NCBI GenBank assembly: GCA_030622775.1
Contig: JAUXFS010000188.1
Span: forward strand, 1 to 5,094
Direction of reading: 5' to 3'
From: Rhodospirillales bacterium
GTDB taxonomy: Bacteria; Pseudomonadota; Alphaproteobacteria; Rhodospirillales; Defluviicoccaceae
Length of the DNA stretch: 5,094 nucleotides
The notes beneath the pieces were generated by a model. The model searched no databases. It saw nothing but the letters and a program-made list of their open reading frames with translations, and was not told the DNA's origin. Of the stretch, positions 1 to 5,094 are shown one piece after another (position 1 is the first letter of the stretch; every line of letters starts with the position of its first letter). A program made the translations under genes and the position numbers.

Positions 1-494
1 GCGACCTCCTCACCCATCAAGAAGACTTCCGGATCGCGACGCATTTCCTCGGCCATGGCGTCGCGCAGAGCCTCCCGAACGGTCATCGTGGCGGTGGACC
101 CCGTGTACTCGGGTTCGGCCGGCGTCGCAACCGCTGCCGGCTGGCCGGCCGGGGAAGATTGCGTGTCGCTGACCGTCGGAGGCGAAGGTGCGGTAGCGAC
201 GGCCGGTACCGGAGCCGCCGGCGATGCGGCGTCCAGGGCCGAAGCGTCCTCTCCCTCTTCCAATAGGAGCGCGATGGGGGCGTTGACGGCGACGCCCTCG
301 GTGCCTTCCGGCACGAGAATTTTTCCGAGCACGCCCTCGTCGACGGCCTCGACCTCCATGGTTGCTTTGTCTGTCTCTATTTCGGCGATCACGTCGCCGG
401 CGGCCACGGCATCACCTTCCTGCTTCAGCCACTTGGCGAGCTTGCCATCGGTCATGGTAGGCGAAAGCGCCGGCATCAGGATTTGAACGGGCAT
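1..494 (-). CDS. pdhB: Pyruvate dehydrogenase E1 component subunit beta with N-terminal lipoyl domain (5' part only)
   Basis: The reading frame starts at ATG 494-492 and runs off the left edge after 164 codons, so only the N-terminal part is visible. Residues 1 to about 80 form a biotinyl/lipoyl domain: it opens MPVQILMPALSPTM and carries the lipoylation motif ETDKATMEV, with the modified lysine at residue 43. Residues about 84-130 are an Ala/Pro/Thr-rich flexible linker. From about residue 136 the transketolase-like E1-beta core begins (MTVREALRDAM, then a FLMGEEV segment matching the start of the E1-beta pyrimidine-binding domain). E1-beta pairs with E1-alpha in the cytoplasmic pyruvate dehydrogenase complex that turns pyruvate into acetyl-CoA. 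A good ribosome site (GGAAGGA, 500-506) lies 5 bases before the ATG. The gene follows pdhA after 39 bases, so they are probably co-transcribed. A lipoyl domain fused to E1-beta is known mainly from alphaproteobacteria. Only the catalytic domain, outside the window, would confirm pyruvate rather than another 2-oxoacid, but the PdhA partner makes pyruvate likely. Confidence 0.95.
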   Translation of the reverse strand, partial: MPVQILMPALSPTMTDGKLAKWLKQEGDAVAAGDVIAEIETDKATMEVEAVDEGVLGKILVPEGTEGVAVNAPIALLLEEGEDASALDAASPAAPVPAVATAPSPPTVSDTQSSPAGQPAAVATPAEPEYTGSTATMTVREALRDAMAEEMRRDPEVFLMGEEV

Positions 495-533
495 GGGTTT
501 CCTTCCGTCCGCTACTGGATTGAGTGGTCCGGG

Positions 534-1568
534 CTAAGCTTCCAAGAGAACATCGGTGTAGAGTTCGGCCGGATCGGGTTCGGGACTTTGCTGGGCGAAT
601 TCGGCAGATTCGTTCACCACTTCTTTAACTTGACGATCGATCTCCTTGAGCGCCACTTCGTCAACCAGCTTGTTGTCCAGGAGGTAGGCGCGCAGGTTGT
701 CCAATGGATCGCTCTCCTTACGCACCGCGCTCACTTCCTCTTTCGTTCGGTATTTCGCCGGATCCGACATCGAGTGACCGCGATAGCGATAGGTCTTCAT
801 CTCCATCACATAGGGCCCCTTGCCAGAGCGGACATGTGCCGTGACCTCATCGGCCGCGGCTTTGACTTCGAGCACGTTCATTCCGTTCACCTGGACGCCC
901 GGAATGCCGAAGCTCTCGCCCCTCCGGTAGAGATCGGTCGTCGCCGACGCCCGCTCGATCGAAGTGCCCATTCCGTACTTGTTGTTCTCGATGACGTAGA
1001 TGATGGGCAGTTTCCACAGCGAGGCCATGTTGAACGATTCGTACACCTGCCCCTGGTTGGTCGAGCCATCGCCGAAATAGCAAAAGCAGATCCCATTGTC
1101 CTCGCGGTACTTGTGCGCAAAGGCGAGTCCCGTACCCAATGAAACCGAAGCTCCCACGATGCCATGTCCGCCGAAGAAGTTCTTCTCGCGGCTGAACATG
1201 TGCATGGATCCGCCTTTCCCCCGGGAATACCCGCCGATGCGGCCGGTGAGTTCGGCCATCACACCCTTAGCATCCATGTCACATGCAAGCATGTGGGCGT
1301 GATCCCGATAGGTCGTAATGACGCTGTCCTGCTCTTTCGCTGTGGCGTGCAGTCCGACCACCACCGCTTCCTGGCCGATATAGAGGTGGCAGAAGCCACC
1401 GATGAGCCCCATACCGTAAAGCTGGCCCGCCTTCTCCTCGAATCGACGGATGAGTAGCATCCGCCCATAGTGTTGGAGCAACTCTTCCGGGTTCGCATTC
1501 GCCTTGGTGCGGGCACTGGACTTCGCGGCCCTCCTCTTTCTGGGCGCCGCCTTCGCTTCCGTCGCCAT
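534..1568 (-). CDS. pdhA: Pyruvate dehydrogenase (acetyl-transferring) E1 component subunit alpha
   Basis: Complete 344-residue protein, a normal length for the family, from ATG 1568-1566 to TAG 536-534. The start has a strong ribosome site (GAGGGAGG, 1573-1580) 4 bases upstream. It is the thiamine diphosphate-dependent E1-alpha, which with E1-beta decarboxylates pyruvate and reductively acetylates lipoyl groups. Visible marks: RRFEEKAGQLYGMG (41-54) and FCHLYIGQEA (59-68) of the N-terminal core; YRDH at 87-90; GGHGIVGA at 133-140; the thiamine diphosphate/Mg motif from GDG (166-168) to NN (195-196), 26 residues apart; and the conserved loop RYRGHSMSDP (261-270), whose Ser266 matches the regulatory phosphoserine site of mitochondrial E1-alpha. 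Residues 1-25 are a Lys/Arg/Ala-rich tail, as in many alphaproteobacterial PdhA proteins. The C-terminus (ELYTDVLLEA) is also typical. It is the first gene of a minus-strand unit with pdhB and is divergent from the acyl-AMP ligase gene. Branched-chain 2-oxoacid dehydrogenase is the alternative family, but the overall match to PdhA is much better. Confidence 0.97.
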   Translation of the reverse strand: MATEAKAAPRKRRAAKSSARTKANANPEELLQHYGRMLLIRRFEEKAGQLYGMGLIGGFCHLYIGQEAVVVGLHATAKEQDSVITTYRDHAHMLACDMDAKGVMAELTGRIGGYSRGKGGSMHMFSREKNFFGGHGIVGASVSLGTGLAFAHKYREDNGICFCYFGDGSTNQGQVYESFNMASLWKLPIIYVIENNKYGMGTSIERASATTDLYRRGESFGIPGVQVNGMNVLEVKAAADEVTAHVRSGKGPYVMEMKTYRYRGHSMSDPAKYRTKEEVSAVRKESDPLDNLRAYLLDNKLVDEVALKEIDRQVKEVVNESAEFAQQSPEPDPAELYTDVLLEA

Positions 1569-1656
1569 AAGGCCTCCCTCGGTGAGTTGTGTGTTCCGCC
1601 GCCCCCTTCGACACGAACGCGCGAGAGCCTACTGCGGAGATAGATTGTTTCTGATC

Positions 1657-1680
1657 GTATTGCGATGCATTGTGCAATAC
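1657..1680. promoter_or_regulatory. Candidate operator: inverted repeat GTATTGC-N10-GCAATAC
   Basis: Two perfect 7-base arms (1657-1663 and 1674-1680) are separated by 10 bases that themselves contain the palindrome ATGCAT. The arm centres are 17 bases apart, which would suit a dimeric regulator touching one DNA face with some offset. It lies 89 bases upstream of the pdhA start codon, beside the AT-rich island. I do not recognise it as the site of a named regulator, and it does not look like the E. coli PdhR site (AATTGGT-N3-ACCAATT). As RNA it could also be a weak stem in the pdhA leader. Confidence 0.35.
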
Positions 1681-1698
1681 AAGCTTTGAAATGAAAAA

Positions 1699-1704
1699 AT
1701 TATG
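1699..1704 (-). promoter_or_regulatory. Possible -10 box for pdhA
   Basis: On the minus strand this reads CATAAT, five of six matches to TATAAT. No good -35 box is found 16-18 bases upstream on that strand, so the call rests on one box inside an AT-rich stretch. If used, transcription would begin near 1692 and the inverted repeat at 1657-1680 would lie just downstream of the start point, which could allow repression. Confidence 0.2.
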
Positions 1705-1715
1705 CGGCTAATCCT

Positions 1716-1744
1716 TTGTTTCATTGGAGAAAAATTCATTTAAC
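1716..1744 (+). promoter_or_regulatory. Possible promoter for the ACP-FAAL-PlsC gene
   Basis: TTGTTT (1716-1721, three of six matches to TTGACA) and TTTAAC (1739-1744, four of six matches to TATAAT) are separated by 17 bases. This is the best-spaced pair I see on the plus strand in the AT-rich island, but both boxes are weak. It would give a leader of roughly 190 bases before the ligase start. Confidence 0.2.
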
Positions 1745-1810
1745 TTAATTTAGATTAATTGCCTCACTTCCGATAGAGAGATGTTCGGGGCCGGATCCAT
1801 CAACTGCGGG

Positions 1811-1837
1811 GATGAAGGGTTTCTTCATTTTGAAACC
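1811..1837 (+). promoter_or_regulatory. Two mutually exclusive hairpins in the ligase leader
   Basis: ATGAAG (1812-1817) pairs with CTTCAT (1823-1828) over a 5-base loop and is followed by TTT. GGTTTC (1818-1823) pairs with GAAACC (1832-1837) over an 8-base loop. The second stem uses the loop and one stem base of the first, so both cannot form at once. Each stem has only 6 perfect pairs, with wobble extension possible for the first. The layout resembles a small switch, but stems this short also arise by chance. Confidence 0.2.
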
Positions 1838-1930
1838 GAGATGCGCCGAGCCCTCAACACCGAATTCGTAACACCACGTCTAGGGCGGTTGGTTGGTGTA
1901 TCCTTGGACCAGGTCGTGGCTGTAGGTATC

Positions 1931-1943
1931 GGAGTTGGTGGAG
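1931..1943 (+). promoter_or_regulatory. Ribosome binding sites that decide the start of the ligase gene
   Basis: Four in-frame start codons lie close together: TTG 1935, GTG 1938, ATG 1944 and ATG 1950. GGAG at 1931-1934 is 9 bases before ATG 1944, and GGAG at 1940-1943 is 6 bases before ATG 1950. TTG 1935 and GTG 1938 have no usable spacing to either GGAG. Initiation is therefore most likely at 1944 or 1950; the choice changes the protein by two residues. Confidence 0.6.
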
Positions 1944-4811
1944 ATGAAGATGAATGCGGCGGGTGAGAACACGGCAACGGAAGTCGCCAGCCGCCTGATC
2001 GATGCCGTGCGCGCGGTGGCGGCCGAACTCCATCCCTCCCGACGAGAGGCGCCGCTCACCCTCGACAGCTCTCTCGACCGGGACCTGGGGTTCGACAGTC
2101 TTGGTCGGGCGGAGTTGTTGGCCCGGATCGAAAGCACCTTCGAGGTTACCCTTCCGGACACCGTACTTGTCGCCGCCGAGTCGCCCCGCGACCTGTTGCG
2201 GGCGGTTCTTACCGCCAGAAGCCGTGAGACCGGCGCGCCCGCCGCCGCCGCCGAAGTGGCCACCGTCGACTTCGGGGAAGCGCAGGTCGTCCCTTACACC
2301 GCTACCACCCTCAACGAGGTCCTGGACTGGCACGCCGGCAAACATCCCGATCGTCCCCATGTTCGCTTGTACGCCGACGAGGGTGACGGCGAGGTGATCA
2401 CCTACCGACAGCTCCAGCAGGATGCCCGACAAGTCGCGGTCGGGCTACAGGCTTGGGACGTGGAACCCGGTAGTGCGGTTGCGATCATGCTGCCCACCGG
2501 CCGCGATTACTTCGTCAGCTTTTTTGGCGCGCTGTTGGCCGGTTGCATTCCGGTGCCGATCTACCCTCCCACGCGTCCGACCCGGATCGAAGAACACCTG
2601 CGTCGTCACGTGGGCATCCTGCAAAACTGCCGCGCGCGCATCCTCGTCAGTTCGCCCGAGGCCAAGCCGGTGACAAGGCTGTTACGCGCCCATGTGGATA
2701 CCCTTGGTTCGGCGGCCACCGCGGACGAGCTTGCCGCCGCGGGTACCGGCGAGTTCCAGGGTCCAGTGGTCTCAACCGATGACATCGCATTTCTTCAGTA
2801 CACTTCGGGCAGCACCGGCAACCCCAAAGGCGTGACCCTGACCCACGCCAACTTGCTGGCCAACATTCGCGCCATGACCTCGACGTGGGAGGCCACTCCC
2901 GACGACGTATTCATCAGTTGGCTGCCCCTCTATCACGATATGGGGCTGATCGGCGCCTGGCTCGGTTCCCTGCATCAGGCGACGCCCCTGGTGATCATGT
3001 CGCCCCTCAGTTTTCTGGCCCGGCCATCCCGCTGGTTGAGGGCGATCCACCGATATCGGGGGACGATCTCCGGCGCGCCCAACTTTGCTTACGAACTTTG
3101 CCTGCGCCGCATTCGTAGCGAAGATCTCGAGGGAATCGATCTGAGCTCATGGCGCGTTGCTTTCAACGGCGCCGAGCCGGTGAGTCCGGAAACAGTCGAG
3201 CGTTTCTGCGAGCGCTTCGCCGCCCATGGGTTCGAGCGCAAGGCCATGGCCCCGGTCTACGGCTTGGCGGAGAATTGCGTGGGCCTTGCCTTCCCGCCGC
3301 TGCAGCGGGGACCGCTGATCGATCGGATCCTGCGCAATCCCCTTTCCACTTCAGGCCGCGCTATTCCCGCCCCTCCCGACGAGGAAAAAGTCTTTCGGTT
3401 GGTCGCATGCGGACGGCCGCTGCCCGATCATCAAATTCGCGTCGTGGACCCCGCGGGCCATGAACTGCCGGAACGGCAAGAGGGCCGGCTTCAATTTCGC
3501 GGTCCCAGCTCCACCAGCGGCTACTATCGCGATCCGGATGCGACCCGGCGACTTTTCGATGGCGATTGGCTGGAAAGTGGCGATCTCGCTTACATCGCAG
3601 AGGGCGACGTCTTCGTCACTGGTCGAGTCAAGGACCTCATCATCCGGGCAGGCCGTAACATCCATCCTACCGATTTGGAAGAAACGATCGGTGCCGTCGA
3701 AGGGATCGTGCGCGGGCGCGTCGCCGTCTTCGGGAGTGGTGAACCCTCGTCGGGCACCGAACGCCTGGTCGTCATGGCGGAGACCCGGAAACGGGAACCG
3801 GCCGAACTCGAGCAACTGAGGGCAGAAGTGAACGGAGCGACCACCGACTTGATCGGGGCGCCGGCAGATGAAGTGGTGCTCGCCCCGCCAAACACCATTC
3901 CCCAAACTTCGAGCGGGAAGATCCGCCGCGCCGCGTGTCACGAGCTTTGGGAATCGGGGCTTGTCGACAAGCCACACCGGGCGCCATGGCTCCAAGTCGC
4001 AAGATTGGCCGTGGCAGGCGCGTTACCCCAGCTGCGACGAGCCGGGCGGATGGTTCGCGCCACGCTTTTCGCAGCGTTTGCCTGGATCGTTGCCGGAATC
4101 TTTGCGCTGTTGGCTTGGCTGGCGGCGGTAGTCATACCTCGCTTCGCGTGGCGATGGTCCGTGTTGCGCGGCTGCGCCCAACTGATGGCACGAATTACGT
4201 GTACCCGCGTTTCTGTCAGGGGGCTCGAAAATCTGCCGCCGGCCAGCCGACCCTGCATCATCGTCTCCAACCACTCCAGCTACCTCGACGGATTCGTCCT
4301 TGTCGCCGTCCTGCCGAGGCCCATCAGCTTCATCGCCAAGGCGGAGCTTTCCCACTTTTGGTTCACGCGGGTGCCACTTGTTCGGGTCGGCACCCAATTC
4401 GTCGAACGGTTCAATCGGCAAAAGGGCGTTGAGGATTTCCACCTGCTAACGAGAACCGCCCATACCGGGCACGCCCCGCTGTTTTTCCCCGAGGGCACGT
4501 TCCGCCGAATGCCGGGGTTGCTTCCTTTTCATATGGGAGCCTTCGCCGCGGCCGTGGAGGCCGGGCTGCCGGTGGTGCCGATTGCCATCCGCGGAACCCG
4601 TTCGATGCTTCGCAGCGGCTCATGGTTCCCCAACCGCGGCGGCATCAGCGTGATCATCGGTCCGTCAATCCTCCCGGAGAAGGGCGGAGATCCCTGGGCC
4701 GCGTCGGTCAGGCTTCGCGACGCGGTACGAGGGGAAATCCTTCGCCATTGCGGCGAACCCGACCTAAAGCACGAACCATTCTTGATCTCCTCGGAAGGCG
4801 CTGAAGAATGA
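1944..4811 (+). CDS. Trifunctional fusion: acyl carrier protein - fatty acyl-AMP ligase - PlsC-type acyltransferase
   Basis: A 955-residue protein if started at ATG 1944 (numbers below use this start; 953 from ATG 1950). Residues about 15-90 are an acyl carrier domain with DLGFDSL, Ser52 being the phosphopantetheine site. After an Ala/Pro linker, about 121-669 form an adenylating ligase: P-loop YTSGSTGNPKGV (286-297), LPLYHDMG (327-334), NGAEPVSPET (408-417), YGLAE (439-443), SGD (545-547), GRVKDLIIRAGRN (560-572) and the late lysine in SSGKIRR (Lys659). The NGAEP block, the following insertion and GRNIHPTDLE are like fatty acyl-AMP ligases rather than acyl-CoA synthetases. Residues about 704-733 are strongly hydrophobic, one long or two short membrane segments. 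About 754-912 are a glycerolipid acyltransferase: NHSSYLD (776-782), FPEGTF (848-853) and VPIAIRGT (878-885). Inferred role: activate a free fatty acid, load it on the attached ACP, and acylate a lysophospholipid or glycerol-phosphate at the inner membrane. E. coli Aas joins the same two catalytic types in the opposite order without an ACP. The acceptor is unknown. Confidence 0.93.
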   Translation: MKMNAAGENTATEVASRLIDAVRAVAAELHPSRREAPLTLDSSLDRDLGFDSLGRAELLARIESTFEVTLPDTVLVAAESPRDLLRAVLTARSRETGAPAAAAEVATVDFGEAQVVPYTATTLNEVLDWHAGKHPDRPHVRLYADEGDGEVITYRQLQQDARQVAVGLQAWDVEPGSAVAIMLPTGRDYFVSFFGALLAGCIPVPIYPPTRPTRIEEHLRRHVGILQNCRARILVSSPEAKPVTRLLRAHVDTLGSAATADELAAAGTGEFQGPVVSTDDIAFLQYTSGSTGNPKGVTLTHANLLANIRAMTSTWEATPDDVFISWLPLYHDMGLIGAWLGSLHQATPLVIMSPLSFLARPSRWLRAIHRYRGTISGAPNFAYELCLRRIRSEDLEGIDLSSWRVAFNGAEPVSPETVERFCERFAAHGFERKAMAPVYGLAENCVGLAFPPLQRGPLIDRILRNPLSTSGRAIPAPPDEEKVFRLVACGRPLPDHQIRVVDPAGHELPERQEGRLQFRGPSSTSGYYRDPDATRRLFDGDWLESGDLAYIAEGDVFVTGRVKDLIIRAGRNIHPTDLEETIGAVEGIVRGRVAVFGSGEPSSGTERLVVMAETRKREPAELEQLRAEVNGATTDLIGAPADEVVLAPPNTIPQTSSGKIRRAACHELWESGLVDKPHRAPWLQVARLAVAGALPQLRRAGRMVRATLFAAFAWIVAGIFALLAWLAAVVIPRFAWRWSVLRGCAQLMARITCTRVSVRGLENLPPASRPCIIVSNHSSYLDGFVLVAVLPRPISFIAKAELSHFWFTRVPLVRVGTQFVERFNRQKGVEDFHLLTRTAHTGHAPLFFPEGTFRRMPGLLPFHMGAFAAAVEAGLPVVPIAIRGTRSMLRSGSWFPNRGGISVIIGPSILPEKGGDPWAASVRLRDAVRGEILRHCGEPDLKHEPFLISSEGAEE

Positions 4812-4820
4812 CGATGGTCA

Positions 4821-4854
4821 TTGTTTCGCGCCTTCCCGGGGAGGTGCGAAACGG
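4821..4854 (+). terminator. Strong hairpin just after the ligase stop codon, possible terminator
   Basis: Arms GTTTCGC (4823-4829) and GCGAAAC (4846-4852) pair perfectly. A G-U pair and then CCT/AGG continue the stem inward, giving about 12-13 pairs around a CCGG-type loop; two further G-U pairs could extend it outward. It starts 10 bases after the TGA. Only a poor T tract follows (TTTCT, 4861-4865), so this may be a weak intrinsic terminator or an mRNA 3'-end stabilising stem. On the other strand no T tract follows. Confidence 0.5.
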
Positions 4855-4962
4855 GGCCAGTTTCTGAAGTCAGCCGCAGGGTCGCGAACGGTCTCGACGC
4901 CAAGGTAGTCAGGCCGGGCAAAACGGCCAACGCAATCGTTTTCTTGGCGGTCCCGCATCATC

Positions 4963-4989
4963 ACCGTCGCTACGCTGGGAAGCGAAGGT
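4963..4989. repeat. Imperfect inverted repeat in the downstream gap
   Basis: ACCGTCGCT (4963-4971) and AGCGAAGGT (4981-4989) pair at eight of nine positions around a 9-base loop. It lies between the end of the ligase gene and the possible minus-strand tail ending at 5009. Neither side carries a clear T tract, so a terminator role is weakly supported. The rest of 4855-5008 shows no gene I can support. Confidence 0.25.
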
Positions 4990-5008
4990 GACGGCATATC
5001 AGGAAGAT

Positions 5009-5094
5009 TCAGGGTATCGGCGACGCCTGTCCCTCCCCCTCCGCTGATTTCGTGAAGATCACGATCTCATTGGGATGTCCATAGTTCAGGATAC
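5009..5094 (-). CDS. Possible C-terminal tail of a minus-strand gene entering from the right edge
   Basis: From the right edge the minus strand is open in one frame for 27 codons and stops at TGA 5011-5009. It reads ILNYGHPNEIVIF, then TKSAEGEGQASPIP, which looks like a plausible protein end with a hydrophobic strand and a polar tail. I do not recognise the family. If real, the gene converges on the ligase gene with about 197 bases between stop codons. An open stretch this short in GC-rich DNA can easily arise by chance, and a plus-strand frame is also open to the edge from about 5050. Confidence 0.25.
   Translation of the reverse strand, partial: ILNYGHPNEIVIFTKSAEGEGQASPIP

Larger units (their letters stand above)
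1681..1760. promoter_or_regulatory. AT-rich divergent promoter region between pdhA and the acyl-AMP ligase gene
   Basis: By hand count only 19 of 80 bases are G or C, whereas the flanking genes are clearly GC-rich. It sits in the 375-base gap between two divergent start codons and contains A/T runs (AAAAAAT at 1694-1700, AAAAATT near 1730). Such a segment is where both promoters would be expected, and it could also be bent DNA or an UP-type element. It includes a small inverted repeat, TTAAT-TTAG-ATTAA (1745-1758). The remainder of the gap (1569-1656 and 1761-1930) shows no convincing gene. Confidence 0.5.

Noticed and set aside
55..1142. Long plus-strand frames opposite pdhB and pdhA
   Set aside because: They are antisense to strongly conserved, clearly recognised genes and show low-complexity or Arg/His-rich translations typical of shadow frames.
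1686..1714. TTGAAA (1686-1691) as a strong -35 box on the plus strand
   Set aside because: It matches five of six bases, but no acceptable -10 box occurs 16-18 bases downstream (TAATCC is poor).
1935..1943. TTG 1935 or GTG 1938 as the start of the ligase gene
   Set aside because: Neither has a ribosome site at a workable distance, while ATG 1944 and ATG 1950 both do.
1781..1966. Plus-strand 61-codon frame beginning MFGAGSINCGDEGF, overlapping the start of the ligase gene
   Set aside because: There is only a weak purine stretch before the ATG, it has no recognisable motif, it covers the leader hairpins and it ends inside the ligase gene in another frame. Probably not coding.
4808..4867. 19-codon frame MTMVIVSRLPGEVRNGASF overlapping the ligase stop (ATGA)
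   Set aside because: The overlap suggests translational coupling, but the frame lies over a strong hairpin, is very short and resembles nothing known.
4529..4930. Minus-strand 133-codon frame MAVLPGLTTLASRPF
   Set aside because: Most of it lies antisense to the conserved PlsC domain, and the part outside has no recognisable motif or ribosome site.
4812..4990. Plus-strand frame open for about 59 codons after the ligase stop, with a TTG at 4821
   Set aside because: No ribosome site, composition rich in Arg/Val without a family pattern; looks like non-coding GC-rich sequence.

Overview
The window looks like chromosomal DNA from a GC-rich proteobacterium, most likely an alphaproteobacterium or close relative. 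This rests on the pyruvate dehydrogenase E1-alpha, which reads closely like alphaproteobacterial PdhA, and on an E1-beta that carries its own N-terminal lipoyl domain, an arrangement typical of that class. There is no sign of mobile elements, CRISPR arrays, rRNA or tRNA.

Layout: positions 1-1568 hold a minus-strand pair, pdhA followed by the 5' part of pdhB (the gene runs off the left edge), separated by 39 bases. Positions 1569-1943 are a divergent intergenic region. It contains an AT-rich island (1681-1760, about 24% GC by hand count), an inverted repeat that could be an operator, weak promoter-like boxes, and a pair of mutually exclusive small hairpins in front of the plus-strand gene. Positions 1944-4811 hold one large plus-strand gene for a single polypeptide of about 955 residues: acyl carrier protein, fatty acyl-AMP ligase, membrane segment(s), and PlsC-type acyltransferase. 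A strong hairpin follows its stop codon. The last 280 bases are otherwise mostly featureless, apart from a possible C-terminal tail of a minus-strand gene entering from the right edge.

Functionally, pdhA/pdhB make the E1 part of the pyruvate dehydrogenase complex (pyruvate to acetyl-CoA, the precursor of fatty acids). The divergent gene appears to encode a self-contained lipid acylation enzyme. The ligase would activate a free fatty acid as acyl-AMP, load it onto the ACP of the same chain, and the acyltransferase would pass it to a lysophospholipid or glycerol-phosphate acceptor at the membrane. It resembles E. coli Aas in logic, but the domain order is reversed and it carries its own ACP. 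This fusion is the most interesting item in the window. The functional link between it and the pdh genes is inference from shared upstream DNA only.
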